Counted from the first letter of the stretch, positions 7,260-15,732 are shown. The stretch: 24,551 bases of DNA from JAUWOY01 sp034431315 (GCA_034431315.1 DAOUDK010000078.1:1-24551); one strand, 5' to 3'. Translations and numbers: made by a program. Notes: a model not told the origin generated them from the letters alone.

Positions 7260-8678
7260 ATGCGCGCAGTTGACATCATCGCCAAGAAACGAGACGGTCA
7301 CCCCCTCACTGCCAAAGAGATTGATTTCTTCATCCAGGGATTCACTCGGGGAGAGATACCCGATTACCAGGCGGCATCCCTGCTGATGGCCATCTATCTA
7401 AAAGGGATGAACGAGCAGGAAACCGCTGACCTTACTATATCTATGGCCCGCTCAGGCAAGATGATGGATCTCTCGCCCATAGCCCCCCTTGCGGTTGACA
7501 AACATTCCACCGGCGGCGTGGGCGACAAGACCACCCTGGTAGTTGTCCCCCTGGTAGCAGCCGCAGGCTTGCCAGTGGGAAAGATATCGGGGCGCGGTCT
7601 GGGCTTCACTGGCGGGACGCTGGATAAGCTGGAGTCCATCCCTGGCTTCCAGGCCAACCTCTCCACCGAGGAATTCATGGCCACACTGCGCGATTGTGGC
7701 ATCGTCGTGGTCGGGCAAACTGCCGACATGGTCCCAGCCGATGGTAAGCTCTACGCCCTGCGTGACGTGACGGCCACAGTGAGCAACATCTCCCTCATCG
7801 CCAGCTCCATCATGAGCAAAAAGATAGCCAGCGGCGCTAACGCCATCGTCTTGGATGTCAAAGTGGGCCTCGGAGCTTTCATGCACACCAGGGAAGAAGC
7901 CATAGCCCTGGCGCGTGCAATGGTAAACATCGGCCAGGCACTGAACCGCCGCGTGGTGGCCGTCATCTCCGATATGAACCAACCCCTCGGTCAGGCGGTG
8001 GGCAACGCCCTGGAGCTCAAAGAGGCCATCGCTACCCTGCATGGCCACGGCCCCACCGACTTTCTCGAGCACTGCCTGGTCATCGCCGGCCAGATGCTGC
8101 TTCTGGCCAACCGCGCGCCAGACGCCCAGCAGGCCCGTGAGATGCTGCTGCACGAACTGGACAGCGGGCGGGCCTGGCACAAATTCCGCGACTGGATAGT
8201 GGGCCAGGGAGGCGACCAGGCTTACATTGACGACCTTTCCCTATTACCTCAGGCAACTCTCGTCGAAGCTCTGCCCTCCCCTCGCTCCGGCTACGTAGCT
8301 GGCCTGGATGCTATGGAAGTTGGCCTGACAGTGGCTCTCCTCGGTGGCGGCCGAGCCCGCAAGGGAGACCCAATTGACCACGCCGTGGGCGTAGTCCTGG
8401 CCAAAAAGATCGGGGATTATGTCAAAAAAGGCGAGGCGCTGCTGACCATCCACGCCAACGACGAGCAGAAATTAGCCGATGCCAGGCGCAGGCTCCTGGA
8501 TGCTTACTCCTGGAGCGATGAGCCTGTCGAGCATCCGCCTCTCACACACGAGATTATAAGCTCAAGATCCTCTGTGATGGCCGAAGGTCTCCCGACCGAG
8601 CCCTCTCCGCCTCGGTCAGGAGACCTTCGGCGAACAGAGGAGGCGCCAAAATCCAAAGTTCAAAATTCAAAGCGGTAG
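7260..8678 (+). CDS. Pyrimidine-nucleoside (thymidine) phosphorylase
   Basis: This 472-residue enzyme belongs to the thymidine/pyrimidine-nucleoside phosphorylase family, which splits uridine or thymidine with phosphate to base and (deoxy)ribose-1-phosphate in nucleoside salvage. The phosphate loop KHSTGGVGDK occupies 81-90, and the pyrimidine-binding residues Arg168 (YALRDV), Ser183 and Lys187 (SSIMSKK) fall at the numbering usual for PyNP. GRGLGFTGGTLDKLE (111-125) is the family signature. AAGGAG (7246-7251) precedes the ATG by 8 nt. The family normally ends near residue 435. Here about 40 further residues are encoded by an inverted repeat (8569-8640) and a heptamer array (8648-8672), so the C-terminus is repeat-derived. 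The stop lies 19 nt inside the convergent lipoprotein gene. Whether uridine or thymidine is preferred cannot be told. Confidence 0.94.
   Translation: MRAVDIIAKKRDGHPLTAKEIDFFIQGFTRGEIPDYQAASLLMAIYLKGMNEQETADLTISMARSGKMMDLSPIAPLAVDKHSTGGVGDKTTLVVVPLVAAAGLPVGKISGRGLGFTGGTLDKLESIPGFQANLSTEEFMATLRDCGIVVVGQTADMVPADGKLYALRDVTATVSNISLIASSIMSKKIASGANAIVLDVKVGLGAFMHTREEAIALARAMVNIGQALNRRVVAVISDMNQPLGQAVGNALELKEAIATLHGHGPTDFLEHCLVIAGQMLLLANRAPDAQQAREMLLHELDSGRAWHKFRDWIVGQGGDQAYIDDLSLLPQATLVEALPSPRSGYVAGLDAMEVGLTVALLGGGRARKGDPIDHAVGVVLAKKIGDYVKKGEALLTIHANDEQKLADARRRLLDAYSWSDEPVEHPPLTHEIISSRSSVMAEGLPTEPSPPRSGDLRRTEEAPKSKVQNSKR
8569..8640. repeat. 72-nt inverted repeat inside the 3' end of the phosphorylase gene
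   Basis: Outer arms CCTCTG/CAGAGG (8569-8574, 8635-8640), a 13-bp stem (8580-8592 with 8619-8631) and a 7-bp stem GACCGAG/CTCGGTC (8594-8600, 8611-8617) surround a 10-nt loop. A total of 26 bp can pair. No T run follows on either side. It resembles a REP-type palindromic element that landed at the end of the gene; it could also slow convergent transcription. Confidence 0.8.
8648..8672. repeat. Heptamer array, AAARTYC type
   Basis: About 3.6 degenerate copies of a 7-bp unit with consensus AAARTYC. It encodes the last residues of the phosphorylase on the plus strand, and supplies the TGA stop (8662-8660) and final codons of the lipoprotein gene on the minus strand. Confidence 0.7.
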
Positions 8679-9823
8679 ACGTACGTTTGCGGATCCACTA
8701 GATCGCCCTTGTCGTCGAAGGTGATAGAACCGATCAAACCTGGATAGTTCTCGATAGCGTTTAACTCGGCGACGACAGCATCCCTGGTGGGCCTTCCCTG
8801 CGATTCGATGGCCCTGGCTAGAGCCTCCAGAAGAACACAAGTGGCATCGTAGGCCAAAACCGCCTGAGGGCCAGGCAAGCGTCCAGTTGAGGCCTGATAG
8901 CCAGCCACGAAATCGGCGGAAAACCTCGCTCCGGATTTGACCTTCGGCGCGGCCGTGATGTAAAGGGTGCCTCTAACAGCCTCCCCTCCGACCTGCCCCA
9001 ACTGGGGGCTGTCCAATCCACTCCCTCCCATAAAAACCGCCTCGACCCCAGCCCCCCGCGCCTGCGCTATCAACTCTGCCCCCTCAACCGCCCCCCCGCT
9101 GAAGAAAATCAGCTCAGCAGACGTGAAACGTGAGACGTGAGACGTGAGACGTGAAACGTGAAACGTGAGATCAACGTCGGCGTCCAGCATGATCGTAGCT
9201 CCCAACTGTTCGGCTGTTTGAATGAAAGCCTCAGCCAGGTCGTCGCGGCCGCGCAGGACAGCGAGGCGGTACATGCCTAGCTCCTCCACAACGTGCCTGG
9301 CCGCCTCCGCCCCCAAAAGATCGTTGCGAGCATAGAGGCGAAAGACCTCAGGATAATCCCGCTCCGTCACGGCGTCCGCTGCCACTTGCGTGATCAGCGC
9401 CAGGCCAGCCCGATGGTACTCGTCCACGGCCGCCAGAGCCGCCTGGTCGGAGAAATGGCCGATGACGCCCATGACGTCGGCGTCAACGATCATCTTCCTG
9501 GCCTGCAACGGCGCCTGAGCCGGATTGTTGCTGTCGTCCAGGGCCGCCAGTTCCACCATGTAGCCACTCACGCCGCTGGCCGCGTTGCGCTCTCGCACCG
9601 CTAGCTTCACGGCGTAGAGCACATCGTAGCCCAGTTGCCGGTGAAGCCCCTCGAAAGGAGCCACCAGGCCGATTTTGACCACGGGCCTGGTGCTGCCCAG
9701 CCCGGTGCAACCACTCAGCAGACATCCCAGCAGAATAAAAAGTAAAACGTGAAGCGTGAACTGCTTTTCACGTTTCACGGCTTCACGTTTCACGACTTTA
9801 CGCTTTACGTTTTTACGTTTCAC
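8660..9823 (-). CDS. ABC-type substrate-binding lipoprotein (branched-chain amino acid type)
   Basis: This 387-residue protein is a type I periplasmic-binding protein of the Leu/Ile/Val (Peripla_BP_6) family. A hydrophobic segment (22-37) ends in the lipobox LLSGC, so Cys39 should be lipidated and the protein held outside the membrane. The fold begins at VKIGLVAPFEG (49-59); IGHFSD (121-126), the second lobe ELGMYRLAVL (181-190), and the C-terminal PGLIGSITFDDKGD (361-374) are characteristic. No permease or ATPase gene is nearby, so the ligand and partner are unknown. The N-terminal 20 residues (Lys/Arg/Val-rich) come from a heptamer repeat (9739-9825), and residues 219-234 (LTFHVSRLTSHVSRFT) come from another (9121-9169). 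The GTG start at 9823 forms a GTGA overlap with the mltG stop; no clear ribosome site is visible, and a later GTG in the same repeat is possible. Confidence 0.88.
   Translation of the reverse strand: MKRKNVKRKVVKREAVKREKQFTLHVLLFILLGCLLSGCTGLGSTRPVVKIGLVAPFEGLHRQLGYDVLYAVKLAVRERNAASGVSGYMVELAALDDSNNPAQAPLQARKMIVDADVMGVIGHFSDQAALAAVDEYHRAGLALITQVAADAVTERDYPEVFRLYARNDLLGAEAARHVVEELGMYRLAVLRGRDDLAEAFIQTAEQLGATIMLDADVDLTFHVSRLTSHVSRFTSAELIFFSGGAVEGAELIAQARGAGVEAVFMGGSGLDSPQLGQVGGEAVRGTLYITAAPKVKSGARFSADFVAGYQASTGRLPGPQAVLAYDATCVLLEALARAIESQGRPTRDAVVAELNAIENYPGLIGSITFDDKGDLVDPQTYVYRFEF
9121..9169. repeat. Heptamer array (ACGTGAR)7 within the lipoprotein gene
   Basis: Seven perfectly phased copies of the 7-bp unit ACGTGAR occupy 49 bp. 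On the minus strand they encode a 7-residue-period peptide, LT(F/S)HVSR, inserted in the binding protein between the two strands around residue 219. The frame is kept on both sides. Confidence 0.93.
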
Positions 9824-9825
9824 GG
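9739..9825. repeat. Degenerate heptamer array (CGTGAAA type) at the mltG/lipoprotein junction
   Basis: On the minus strand this is a run of CGTGAAA-like units of 7 or 8 bp, with an inverted remnant at its far end (plus-strand AAAACGTGAAGCGTGAAC near 9745). It is the same sequence family as 9121-9169. It contains the mltG stop, the GTG start of the lipoprotein gene and the codons for the first 20 or so residues. Confidence 0.85.
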
Positions 9826-10953
9826 CTGATACTTCTGCTGGTTTTGAAGGTGTTCCTCGAAAGTCTTGGCGAAGGCATGGGAGCCGTCGCCCTTGGCCAA
9901 GAAGTACAGATAATCAGTCTCTACAGGCTCCAGGACGGCTTGAATCGAGGCCAAGCCCGGGCTGCAGATGGGACCGGGCGGCAGCCCCCGGTGAAGGTAG
10001 GTGTTGTAAGGAGAGTTGACCTGATCGAACTCCTCCAACCTCACTGGCGTCTTCCACCACTGGTCTGCATCCTCCTGGTAACCCAAAGCGTACTGCACCG
10101 TGGGGCAAGACTCCAGGCTCATGCCCTCCGCCAGTCGGTTCAAGAATACGCCGGCTATGATGGGACGCTCTTCCGCCACCACCGCTTCCCGCTCCACGAT
10201 GGAGGCCAGGGTCACCACCTGGTAAATGGTCATCTCCTGCTCTGCGGCTGCCTGTCGCATCTCCGCCGTGAAACGCTGATCGAAATCAGCCAGCATACGT
10301 CCAATTATGTCGAGAGCTGTAGGTTGAACCGGGAGAAGGTAAGTGTCAGGAAAGAGAAATCCCTCCAAAGTAGCCTCCGGCGGTCGGCCCTGTAGAAATT
10401 CGTAGTCGAAGAGTCCACCTTGAACCAGGCCCAGAAACTGATCAACGTCCACACCCACTTCTTCTGCCAGCATCTCGGCGATCTGTTCGGCTCGCCAGCC
10501 CTCGGGGATGGTCACCGCGATCTCCTCAAGTCGCCCATGCTGCAGGGCCTCGATGATCTCCCCCATCGTCATGTTTGCCCGCAACTCATAGCGGCCAGCC
10601 TCCAGCCTGCTATCGGCCTTTTCGTACTGGGCCAACTGGCGGAAAAGCTCGGCATCGTTGATCAAGCCCCACCGCTTCAGCCGCAGAGCGATGTCACCCG
10701 CTGTATCCCCCGGCTCCACCACGAAGACGACGGGCGTGGGGTCGTCACTGGCCGGTTTGGAGATATCGCCTTGGTGAAGGGCCAGGTAGCCCTTCACCAG
10801 CAAGTCACTCAGCGACTCAGCAGCATCGTCATCCTGGCTCAGACCGCAACACCCTACACTTACCAACATAAGCATCATTAGCCCAAGAACCAACATTGAG
10901 ACGCTTTTCTTCATAACGAGCTTCGTCCCTTTTTTGTTTCTAGTCTTATCCAT
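9820..10953 (-). CDS. mltG: Endolytic murein transglycosylase MltG (YceG-like)
   Basis: This 377-residue protein belongs to the MltG family, which cuts nascent peptidoglycan glycan strands at the membrane and helps set strand length. An N-terminal hydrophobic anchor spans about 17-36 and contains VSVGC, a poor lipobox. A LysM-like part with VEPGDTAGDIALRL lies at 79-92. The YceG domain follows with LEGFLFPDTY (196-205), the catalytic Glu254 in LASIVERE, NSPYNTY (313-319) and GLPPGPI (323-329). Length is normal. The ATG at 10953 has only a weak ribosome site; an alternative start at 10914 (MKKSVSM) would give a more typical signal anchor. The 96-nt gap to ruvX is A/T-rich, with a TATAAT on the minus strand (10992-10987) but no good -35. 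It ends in a GTGA overlap with the lipoprotein gene. Confidence 0.94.
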   Translation of the reverse strand: MDKTRNKKGTKLVMKKSVSMLVLGLMMLMLVSVGCCGLSQDDDAAESLSDLLVKGYLALHQGDISKPASDDPTPVVFVVEPGDTAGDIALRLKRWGLINDAELFRQLAQYEKADSRLEAGRYELRANMTMGEIIEALQHGRLEEIAVTIPEGWRAEQIAEMLAEEVGVDVDQFLGLVQGGLFDYEFLQGRPPEATLEGFLFPDTYLLPVQPTALDIIGRMLADFDQRFTAEMRQAAAEQEMTIYQVVTLASIVEREAVVAEERPIIAGVFLNRLAEGMSLESCPTVQYALGYQEDADQWWKTPVRLEEFDQVNSPYNTYLHRGLPPGPICSPGLASIQAVLEPVETDYLYFLAKGDGSHAFAKTFEEHLQNQQKYQP

Positions 10954-11049
10954 TGCTTTCTAATTGTTTCTATTCATTTCAATGAGATTATAGCTGTTTC
11001 ATGCTAATTCTATGCTATTCTCGCTATATCATACTGACTCTTCCACCTT

Positions 11050-11457
11050 TTAACGTGAATCCAGATAATCCTGCAAGATCACCGCGGCAGCTACGGCATC
11101 AACCCTCTCGCGTCTTTTCTTGGCACTCAGGCCCGCTTCTATCATCAGCCTCTCGGCGCTAACCGTGGAAAAGCGCTCATCCCACAAAACCACCGGCACG
11201 GTTAGAGATTCGGCCAAACCCGTGGCGTAACGCTCCACCTTCTCGGCTTGCGCGTGGGCCTTCCCGTCCAGGCTCAGCGGATAGCCAACCACCACTTTCT
11301 CTACCTCGTACTCCTCCACCAATCGAGCCACAGCAGCGAAATCCTCCTGGCGGGAGCCCCGCTGGATGACTTTCAGGCTGCGAGCGAGCACCTGGCTCGG
11401 ATCGCTGATGGCTACGCCAATGCGCTTATCTCCCACATCTAAAGCCAAAACGCGCAT
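11050..11457 (-). CDS. ruvX: RuvX/YqgF-type Holliday junction resolvase-like nuclease
   Basis: This 135-residue protein is YqgF/RuvX, an RNase H-fold nuclease family implicated in Holliday junction resolution and pre-16S rRNA 5' processing. Active-site motifs are intact: ALDVGDKRIGVA (Asp7), VVGYPL (56-61), LWDERFST (Glu94) and RVDAVAA (Asp120). The ATG at 11457 is chosen because AGGA (11467-11464) lies 6 nt upstream. The adjacent ATG at 11460 would form an ATGA overlap with the preceding gene's stop. A frame opening at 11499 adds non-family residues. Its place between alaS and mltG matches the conserved alaS-ruvX-mltG neighbourhood known from Firmicutes. Confidence 0.95.
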   Translation of the reverse strand: MRVLALDVGDKRIGVAISDPSQVLARSLKVIQRGSRQEDFAAVARLVEEYEVEKVVVGYPLSLDGKAHAQAEKVERYATGLAESLTVPVVLWDERFSTVSAERLMIEAGLSAKKRRERVDAVAAAVILQDYLDSR

Positions 11458-12905
11458 CATTCTTCCTGGGTCGAGATGTTGATACGGAAGCCAAGCCACG
11501 GCACCCGCCCTGGCCAGGTGGGTGTAACCTCGATGACGGGAGGCTCTTCCAGACGCAAGTTCTGGCTCAGATATTCCTCGGCCAAATCCAAAGTTTGGCC
11601 CCGGATGGCCTCTTTGATGGCCTTCTCGTCAACCCCAGCCATCACTAGGCCAAACCCCCTCATGACGAAGGATACTTTCCCATCCTCGACGTCGGTGATC
11701 TCACCCCTCTGATACTGCAAGTCCTGACTCGCCAAGGCGAAACCCTCAGGCACCACAGACTCGAGGGCCGCCCAGATCAGAGCATTGGCATCTTCCTCCC
11801 CGACAGCCGTGCCTCGGAACATCACCTCCATCTCCAGGGAGAGGATATCGGCCTGCTCCTCAATGGGTTTATCGTACTCTTCGGTCACAATGTGATCCAG
11901 CGCCACGGACTCGGAGGCCAGGAATTCTCCTTCATCGAGCTGCTCACCCAGTTGAGAGTAGGCCGCCTGTTGCGATTGCTGCAAGAGGACGGTTTTGAGA
12001 CGCTCCTGGTCGGCCGCAGTGACCATCCCCACCTGCTTGACGCTGCCTCCTTCCATTGCTTCGGGATTAGTGACCCTGACTTGCAAAGAAAGAGGCCCCT
12101 CGATCATATTGATCAAGTTGGCTCTCACGTTGCCGCCGGGCCCTGGATCAACGGCTACCGCCTCTACCTCACCAACAGCTCCTACTGTCCCTTGCACAGT
12201 CACTTCCTCAACGGTGGTAAACCGAATGGTTGCCCCAGCCGAGGTAGCGACCACCGTCCCCGCAGGCACGGTAACAGGCTGGTTTATGTTATTTATGAAG
12301 AAAACCAACCCTCTAGCCGGCTCATCGGGAGCATCTTTTGTCCCACTAACAGGAATCTGAGCTTTACCCCCGATCTCAACTTGCACTACCCGCGCCGGAA
12401 TCTGGCCCGCCCCATAGTCAATCATGTCCAACTCAGGGTCGGCTTGCACCGGCACGGTGGCATCAACCGCCTCATTGGCCAGGACCAAAGTGATCTCCGC
12501 ACTGGGCACGATCAGAAGAGCAACCGCCAACACAGCCGAGAGGGCTACGAGGAAGACAAAAGCACCAAAGATACGCTCCCCCCAGCTCAAGCGACTCCCC
12601 CACCTCGGAGTGGCCTTCGGTCGACGCCACTTGGATCTCCTCTGGCCCCACCCCACCGAGACGAAGACCGAAAAACCCAACTGGCGAGCCAGAACCCGCC
12701 GCTGGCTGGAGTTGGTGACCAGGGCTACCTCCAGGGCTTGCGACTCGGCGTAGCGCTGAAGCAGCTTAAAATCGAGCAAGCTGTCGAAGGCCTGGCATCT
12801 TGCCGGCACCACCAGAAGCACCCGCGAGGCATCGGCCTTTTCCAAACGGGCTCGCACGGCGGTGATATTGTCGTCAGCTTCCAGATGAATGACCTGCGTT
12901 GTCAA
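11457..12905 (-). CDS. Baseplate J/gp47-like membrane protein
   Basis: This 482-residue protein has three visible parts: an N-terminal alpha/beta region (1-85, with ASRVLLVVP and ALEVALVTNS) ahead of a basic linker, one membrane segment (about 112-133), and a long outer region. From about 198 that region resembles the Baseplate_J fold (GLVFFINNINQPVTVPAGTVV followed by beta strands and GPGGNVRA). Proteins so annotated are found in Chloroflexota outside any phage context, and their role is not known. No tail, sheath or capsid gene is nearby, so this is not a phage baseplate. The start is TTG at 12905, which overlaps the alaS stop as TTGA; AGGGGG 5 nt upstream supports it. The stop abuts ruvX, so alaS, this gene and ruvX are almost certainly co-transcribed. 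Confidence 0.78.
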   Translation of the reverse strand: MTTQVIHLEADDNITAVRARLEKADASRVLLVVPARCQAFDSLLDFKLLQRYAESQALEVALVTNSSQRRVLARQLGFSVFVSVGWGQRRSKWRRPKATPRWGSRLSWGERIFGAFVFLVALSAVLAVALLIVPSAEITLVLANEAVDATVPVQADPELDMIDYGAGQIPARVVQVEIGGKAQIPVSGTKDAPDEPARGLVFFINNINQPVTVPAGTVVATSAGATIRFTTVEEVTVQGTVGAVGEVEAVAVDPGPGGNVRANLINMIEGPLSLQVRVTNPEAMEGGSVKQVGMVTAADQERLKTVLLQQSQQAAYSQLGEQLDEGEFLASESVALDHIVTEEYDKPIEEQADILSLEMEVMFRGTAVGEEDANALIWAALESVVPEGFALASQDLQYQRGEITDVEDGKVSFVMRGFGLVMAGVDEKAIKEAIRGQTLDLAEEYLSQNLRLEEPPVIEVTPTWPGRVPWLGFRINISTQEE

Positions 12906-15628
12906 CTGAGCCCCCTCTCAACCAGATCAGGCACCAGGCGCAGGGCCTCCCCGATGCGGCCCGCGTCCCGGCCGCCAGCCTGGGCCAGAGTGGGCCTGCC
13001 TCCCCCACCGCCGCCCACTACCTGCGCCACCCGCTTCACGAGTTGCCCGGCATGAAGGCCGCGCTCCACCAAATCGGGAGTGATAGCGGCCACAAAACCA
13101 GGTTTCGAATCCATCACCGCTCCCAGGACAATGACTCCAGACCCCACACGATTGCGGAACCAGTCGCTCATCTCCCGCAGGGTGTCCAGGTCAGCCGCCT
13201 CAACCTGAGCGGCCAGGACTTTTACCCCGCTCACATCCTGCACCTGAGAGAGCAGCTCCTCGAAATCTCGGTGGGCGATCTCCCGACGCAAGTGAGCGAC
13301 CGCCTTGGCCAGTCGCTGAACCTCGTCCTGAAGCGCCCGCACCTTTTGATCAACCTCATCGGGAGAACAGCCGAGGGATGCCGCGGCAGATCCTAAGACT
13401 CCCATTCGCTTTTGCACAAACTCTTGAGCACCCCGGCCCGTGACCACTTCGATGCGACGCAGACCCGCCCCGATGCTCGACTCGGAGATGATATGGAAGG
13501 AGCCGATCTCACTGGTACGATTCACGTGGGTGCCGCCGCAAAGCTCCTGGCTGAAAGGCTCGCTGGGATCGCCGGTTTTGAGCACCCGCACCCGCTCGCC
13601 GTACTTCTCGCCGAACAGAGCGATGGCTCCTGCGGCGATGGCCTCCTTGTAGCTGCTGTGGATTGCCGTCACGGGGTAATTGGCCAGGATAGCCTCGTTG
13701 ACCGACTGCACGATTTGGCTCAGTTCTTCTGAGGTTAGCATGGCCGAGTGGGTGAAGTCAAAGCGCAGGCGGTCGGGAGCCACCAGGGAGCCGGCCTGCT
13801 GGACGTGCTGGCCCAGGACACGGCGCAGCGCGTTGTGCAAGAGGTGGGTGGCGGTGTGATTGCGGGCGATGTCCAGCCGCCGTTCGGCGTCCACCAGGGC
13901 GCGGGCCCTGTCGCCCACCCGAAACTCGCCTGACACAACCTCCCCGAGGTGGACGATGAGCCCAGGGAGAGGCTGCCGCACATCGCTGATTGCAACCCTC
14001 CATTCCCCATCCTGAACAATCACGCCGGTATCACTGACCTGACCGCCGCTCTCTACGTAAAAGGGAGTTGCGGTCAGCACCAGTTCGACCTCATCGCCCT
14101 CTCGCGCCGAGTCCGCCACCTGCCCATCCCGCACTATGGCTGCTACCTTCGCTTCGGCCTCCGTCCCCTCGCTGTAGAGATGCTCCACGCCGGTTGCAGG
14201 CAGCACTTCCATCCGCTTCAGTTCATCCAGAAGATCACTATAGACTTCCAGCTTCTCCCCCACCTCCAGCACAAACTGCTGAGCGGCACGAGCCAGCTCT
14301 CGCTGCTCCTCCAGCGCGGCCACGAAGCCCTCTTCGTCCACAGCGAACCCCCGCTCCTTGGCCACGTCCCTGGTCAAGTCCAAGGGGAAGCCATAAGTGT
14401 CGTAGAGCTTGAAAGCCTCATCCCCCGGAATCACGGTCTCTCCCCGCGCGATCAGGCCATCAATCAGATCATCCAGCAGATTAAGCCCCACATCCAGCGT
14501 GCGCTGAAAACGATCCTCTTCTTGAGTGATGGTCTGCAAGATGAACTCCCGCCTGGCCTCTAGCCCGGTGAAGTGAGGGCCCATTTTCTCGATCACTACT
14601 TTTGCAACCTCGCTCAAGAACGGGCCAGGGAAGCCGATCTTGCGGCCAAAGCGGGCAGCACGACGCAGGATCATCCGCAGCACGTAATTGCGCCCCTCAT
14701 TGCCCGGCAACACCCCATCGCCCACCAGGAAGGTTACCGCGCGTCCATGGTCGGCGATAACCCGATAGGCCACGATGTTCGCCTCGCGCTCGGCATCGCT
14801 GTGACCGATCATTTCCTGAACGCGGTCCATGATTGAGGTGAACAAATCGGTGCCGTAATTGGAAACGACGTCCTGCAAAACAGCCACGACTCGCTCAAAG
14901 CCCAGGCCAGTATCAACGTGCTTGGCAGGCAAGTCGTGGAGGACTCCGCTATCATTTTTGTTATACTGGATAAAGACCAGGTTCCACAGCTCGAAAAAGC
15001 GCCGGCAGCCGCTGTTCACCCCACAAACGTGATTGGGGTCATCCTGAAGATCACAAGCATCCACTCCCCTATCAAGGTGGATTTCACTGCAAGGGCCACA
15101 GGGCCCGGTATCGCCCATTTCCCAGAAATTATCCTTGCGGCCAAAATAGACGATGTGCTCAGGATCTATATCCGTCACCTCCGCCCAGTAGCGCGCCGCC
15201 TCCTCGTCGGTTTCCAGCTCGCCTTCTTCGTCTTTGAAGACCGTAGCCCAGAGCCGGTCTTTGGGTAACCCCCAGACCTCGGTGAGCAACTCCCAGGCCC
15301 AGGCGATGGCTTCCTTCTTGTAATAATCGCCGAAAGACCAATTGCCCAGCATTTCGAAGAAGGTGTGGTGGTAGGTATCGTACCCTACGTCCTCCAGATC
15401 GTTATGCTTGCCGGAGACTCGCAAGCACTTCTGGGTATCAGCCGCTCGCGTATACTCCCGTTTCTCCAAACCCAGGAAGATGTTCTTGAACTGATTCATT
15501 CCAGCATTGGTGAACAGCAGCGTGGGATCATCGCCAGGCACCAGCGAATCGCTGGACACTATGGTGTGTCCCTTGCTGGCGAAAAAATCCAAAAACGACT
15601 GCCTGATCTCTGCGCTGGTCATTGACAT
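12902..15628 (-). CDS. alaS: Alanyl-tRNA synthetase
   Basis: This 908-residue class II synthetase charges tRNA-Ala. The catalytic core has SLVPGDDPTLLFTNAGMNQF (28-47) and the conserved TGPCGPCSE (174-182) zone. The editing domain carries HTATH (His591/His595) and CGGTH (Cys697/His701). The C-Ala domain ends with the glycine-rich VVGGGGGGRPTLAQAGG (870-886). Everything expected for full activity is present. I start at the ATG at 15628, because AAGGGAG (15643-15637) lies 8 nt upstream; a TTG at 15646 would bury that site in codons 2-3. A consensus promoter lies 44 nt further up. It is the first gene of the minus-strand run to ruvX and probably mltG. tmRNA elsewhere in this window is also an alanine acceptor, hence a substrate. 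Confidence 0.98.
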   Translation of the reverse strand: MSMTSAEIRQSFLDFFASKGHTIVSSDSLVPGDDPTLLFTNAGMNQFKNIFLGLEKREYTRAADTQKCLRVSGKHNDLEDVGYDTYHHTFFEMLGNWSFGDYYKKEAIAWAWELLTEVWGLPKDRLWATVFKDEEGELETDEEAARYWAEVTDIDPEHIVYFGRKDNFWEMGDTGPCGPCSEIHLDRGVDACDLQDDPNHVCGVNSGCRRFFELWNLVFIQYNKNDSGVLHDLPAKHVDTGLGFERVVAVLQDVVSNYGTDLFTSIMDRVQEMIGHSDAEREANIVAYRVIADHGRAVTFLVGDGVLPGNEGRNYVLRMILRRAARFGRKIGFPGPFLSEVAKVVIEKMGPHFTGLEARREFILQTITQEEDRFQRTLDVGLNLLDDLIDGLIARGETVIPGDEAFKLYDTYGFPLDLTRDVAKERGFAVDEEGFVAALEEQRELARAAQQFVLEVGEKLEVYSDLLDELKRMEVLPATGVEHLYSEGTEAEAKVAAIVRDGQVADSAREGDEVELVLTATPFYVESGGQVSDTGVIVQDGEWRVAISDVRQPLPGLIVHLGEVVSGEFRVGDRARALVDAERRLDIARNHTATHLLHNALRRVLGQHVQQAGSLVAPDRLRFDFTHSAMLTSEELSQIVQSVNEAILANYPVTAIHSSYKEAIAAGAIALFGEKYGERVRVLKTGDPSEPFSQELCGGTHVNRTSEIGSFHIISESSIGAGLRRIEVVTGRGAQEFVQKRMGVLGSAAASLGCSPDEVDQKVRALQDEVQRLAKAVAHLRREIAHRDFEELLSQVQDVSGVKVLAAQVEAADLDTLREMSDWFRNRVGSGVIVLGAVMDSKPGFVAAITPDLVERGLHAGQLVKRVAQVVGGGGGGRPTLAQAGGRDAGRIGEALRLVPDLVERGLS

Positions 15629-15671
15629 AGACAATTCTCCCTTCAAAGATCAACTCCTACACTAGGGCATC

Positions 15672-15700
15672 ATTTTAGCCCAAGTTAGCCATAATGTCAA
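15672..15700 (-). promoter_or_regulatory. alaS promoter
   Basis: On the minus strand a perfect -35 TTGACA (15700-15695) and -10 TAAAAT (15677-15672) are separated by 17 bp. The leader is about 40 nt and leaves no room for a T-box. Confidence 0.85.
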
Positions 15701-15732
15701 ACCCATTTGCTCAATCTTCTGTAAACTGCTTC

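Noticed and set aside
9121..9169. Possible CRISPR or short direct-repeat array
   Set aside because: The units are 7 bp with no spacers and lie in a coding frame, so it is a tandem minisatellite, not CRISPR.
11457..12905. Prophage or contractile injection system suggested by the baseplate-J resemblance
   Set aside because: No sheath, tube, spike, capsid or integrase gene is nearby, and the gene is locked into a housekeeping cluster.
11892..13055. 387-codon open frame opposite the baseplate-J-like and alaS genes
   Set aside because: It runs antisense across two real genes and has no recognisable domain or ribosome site.
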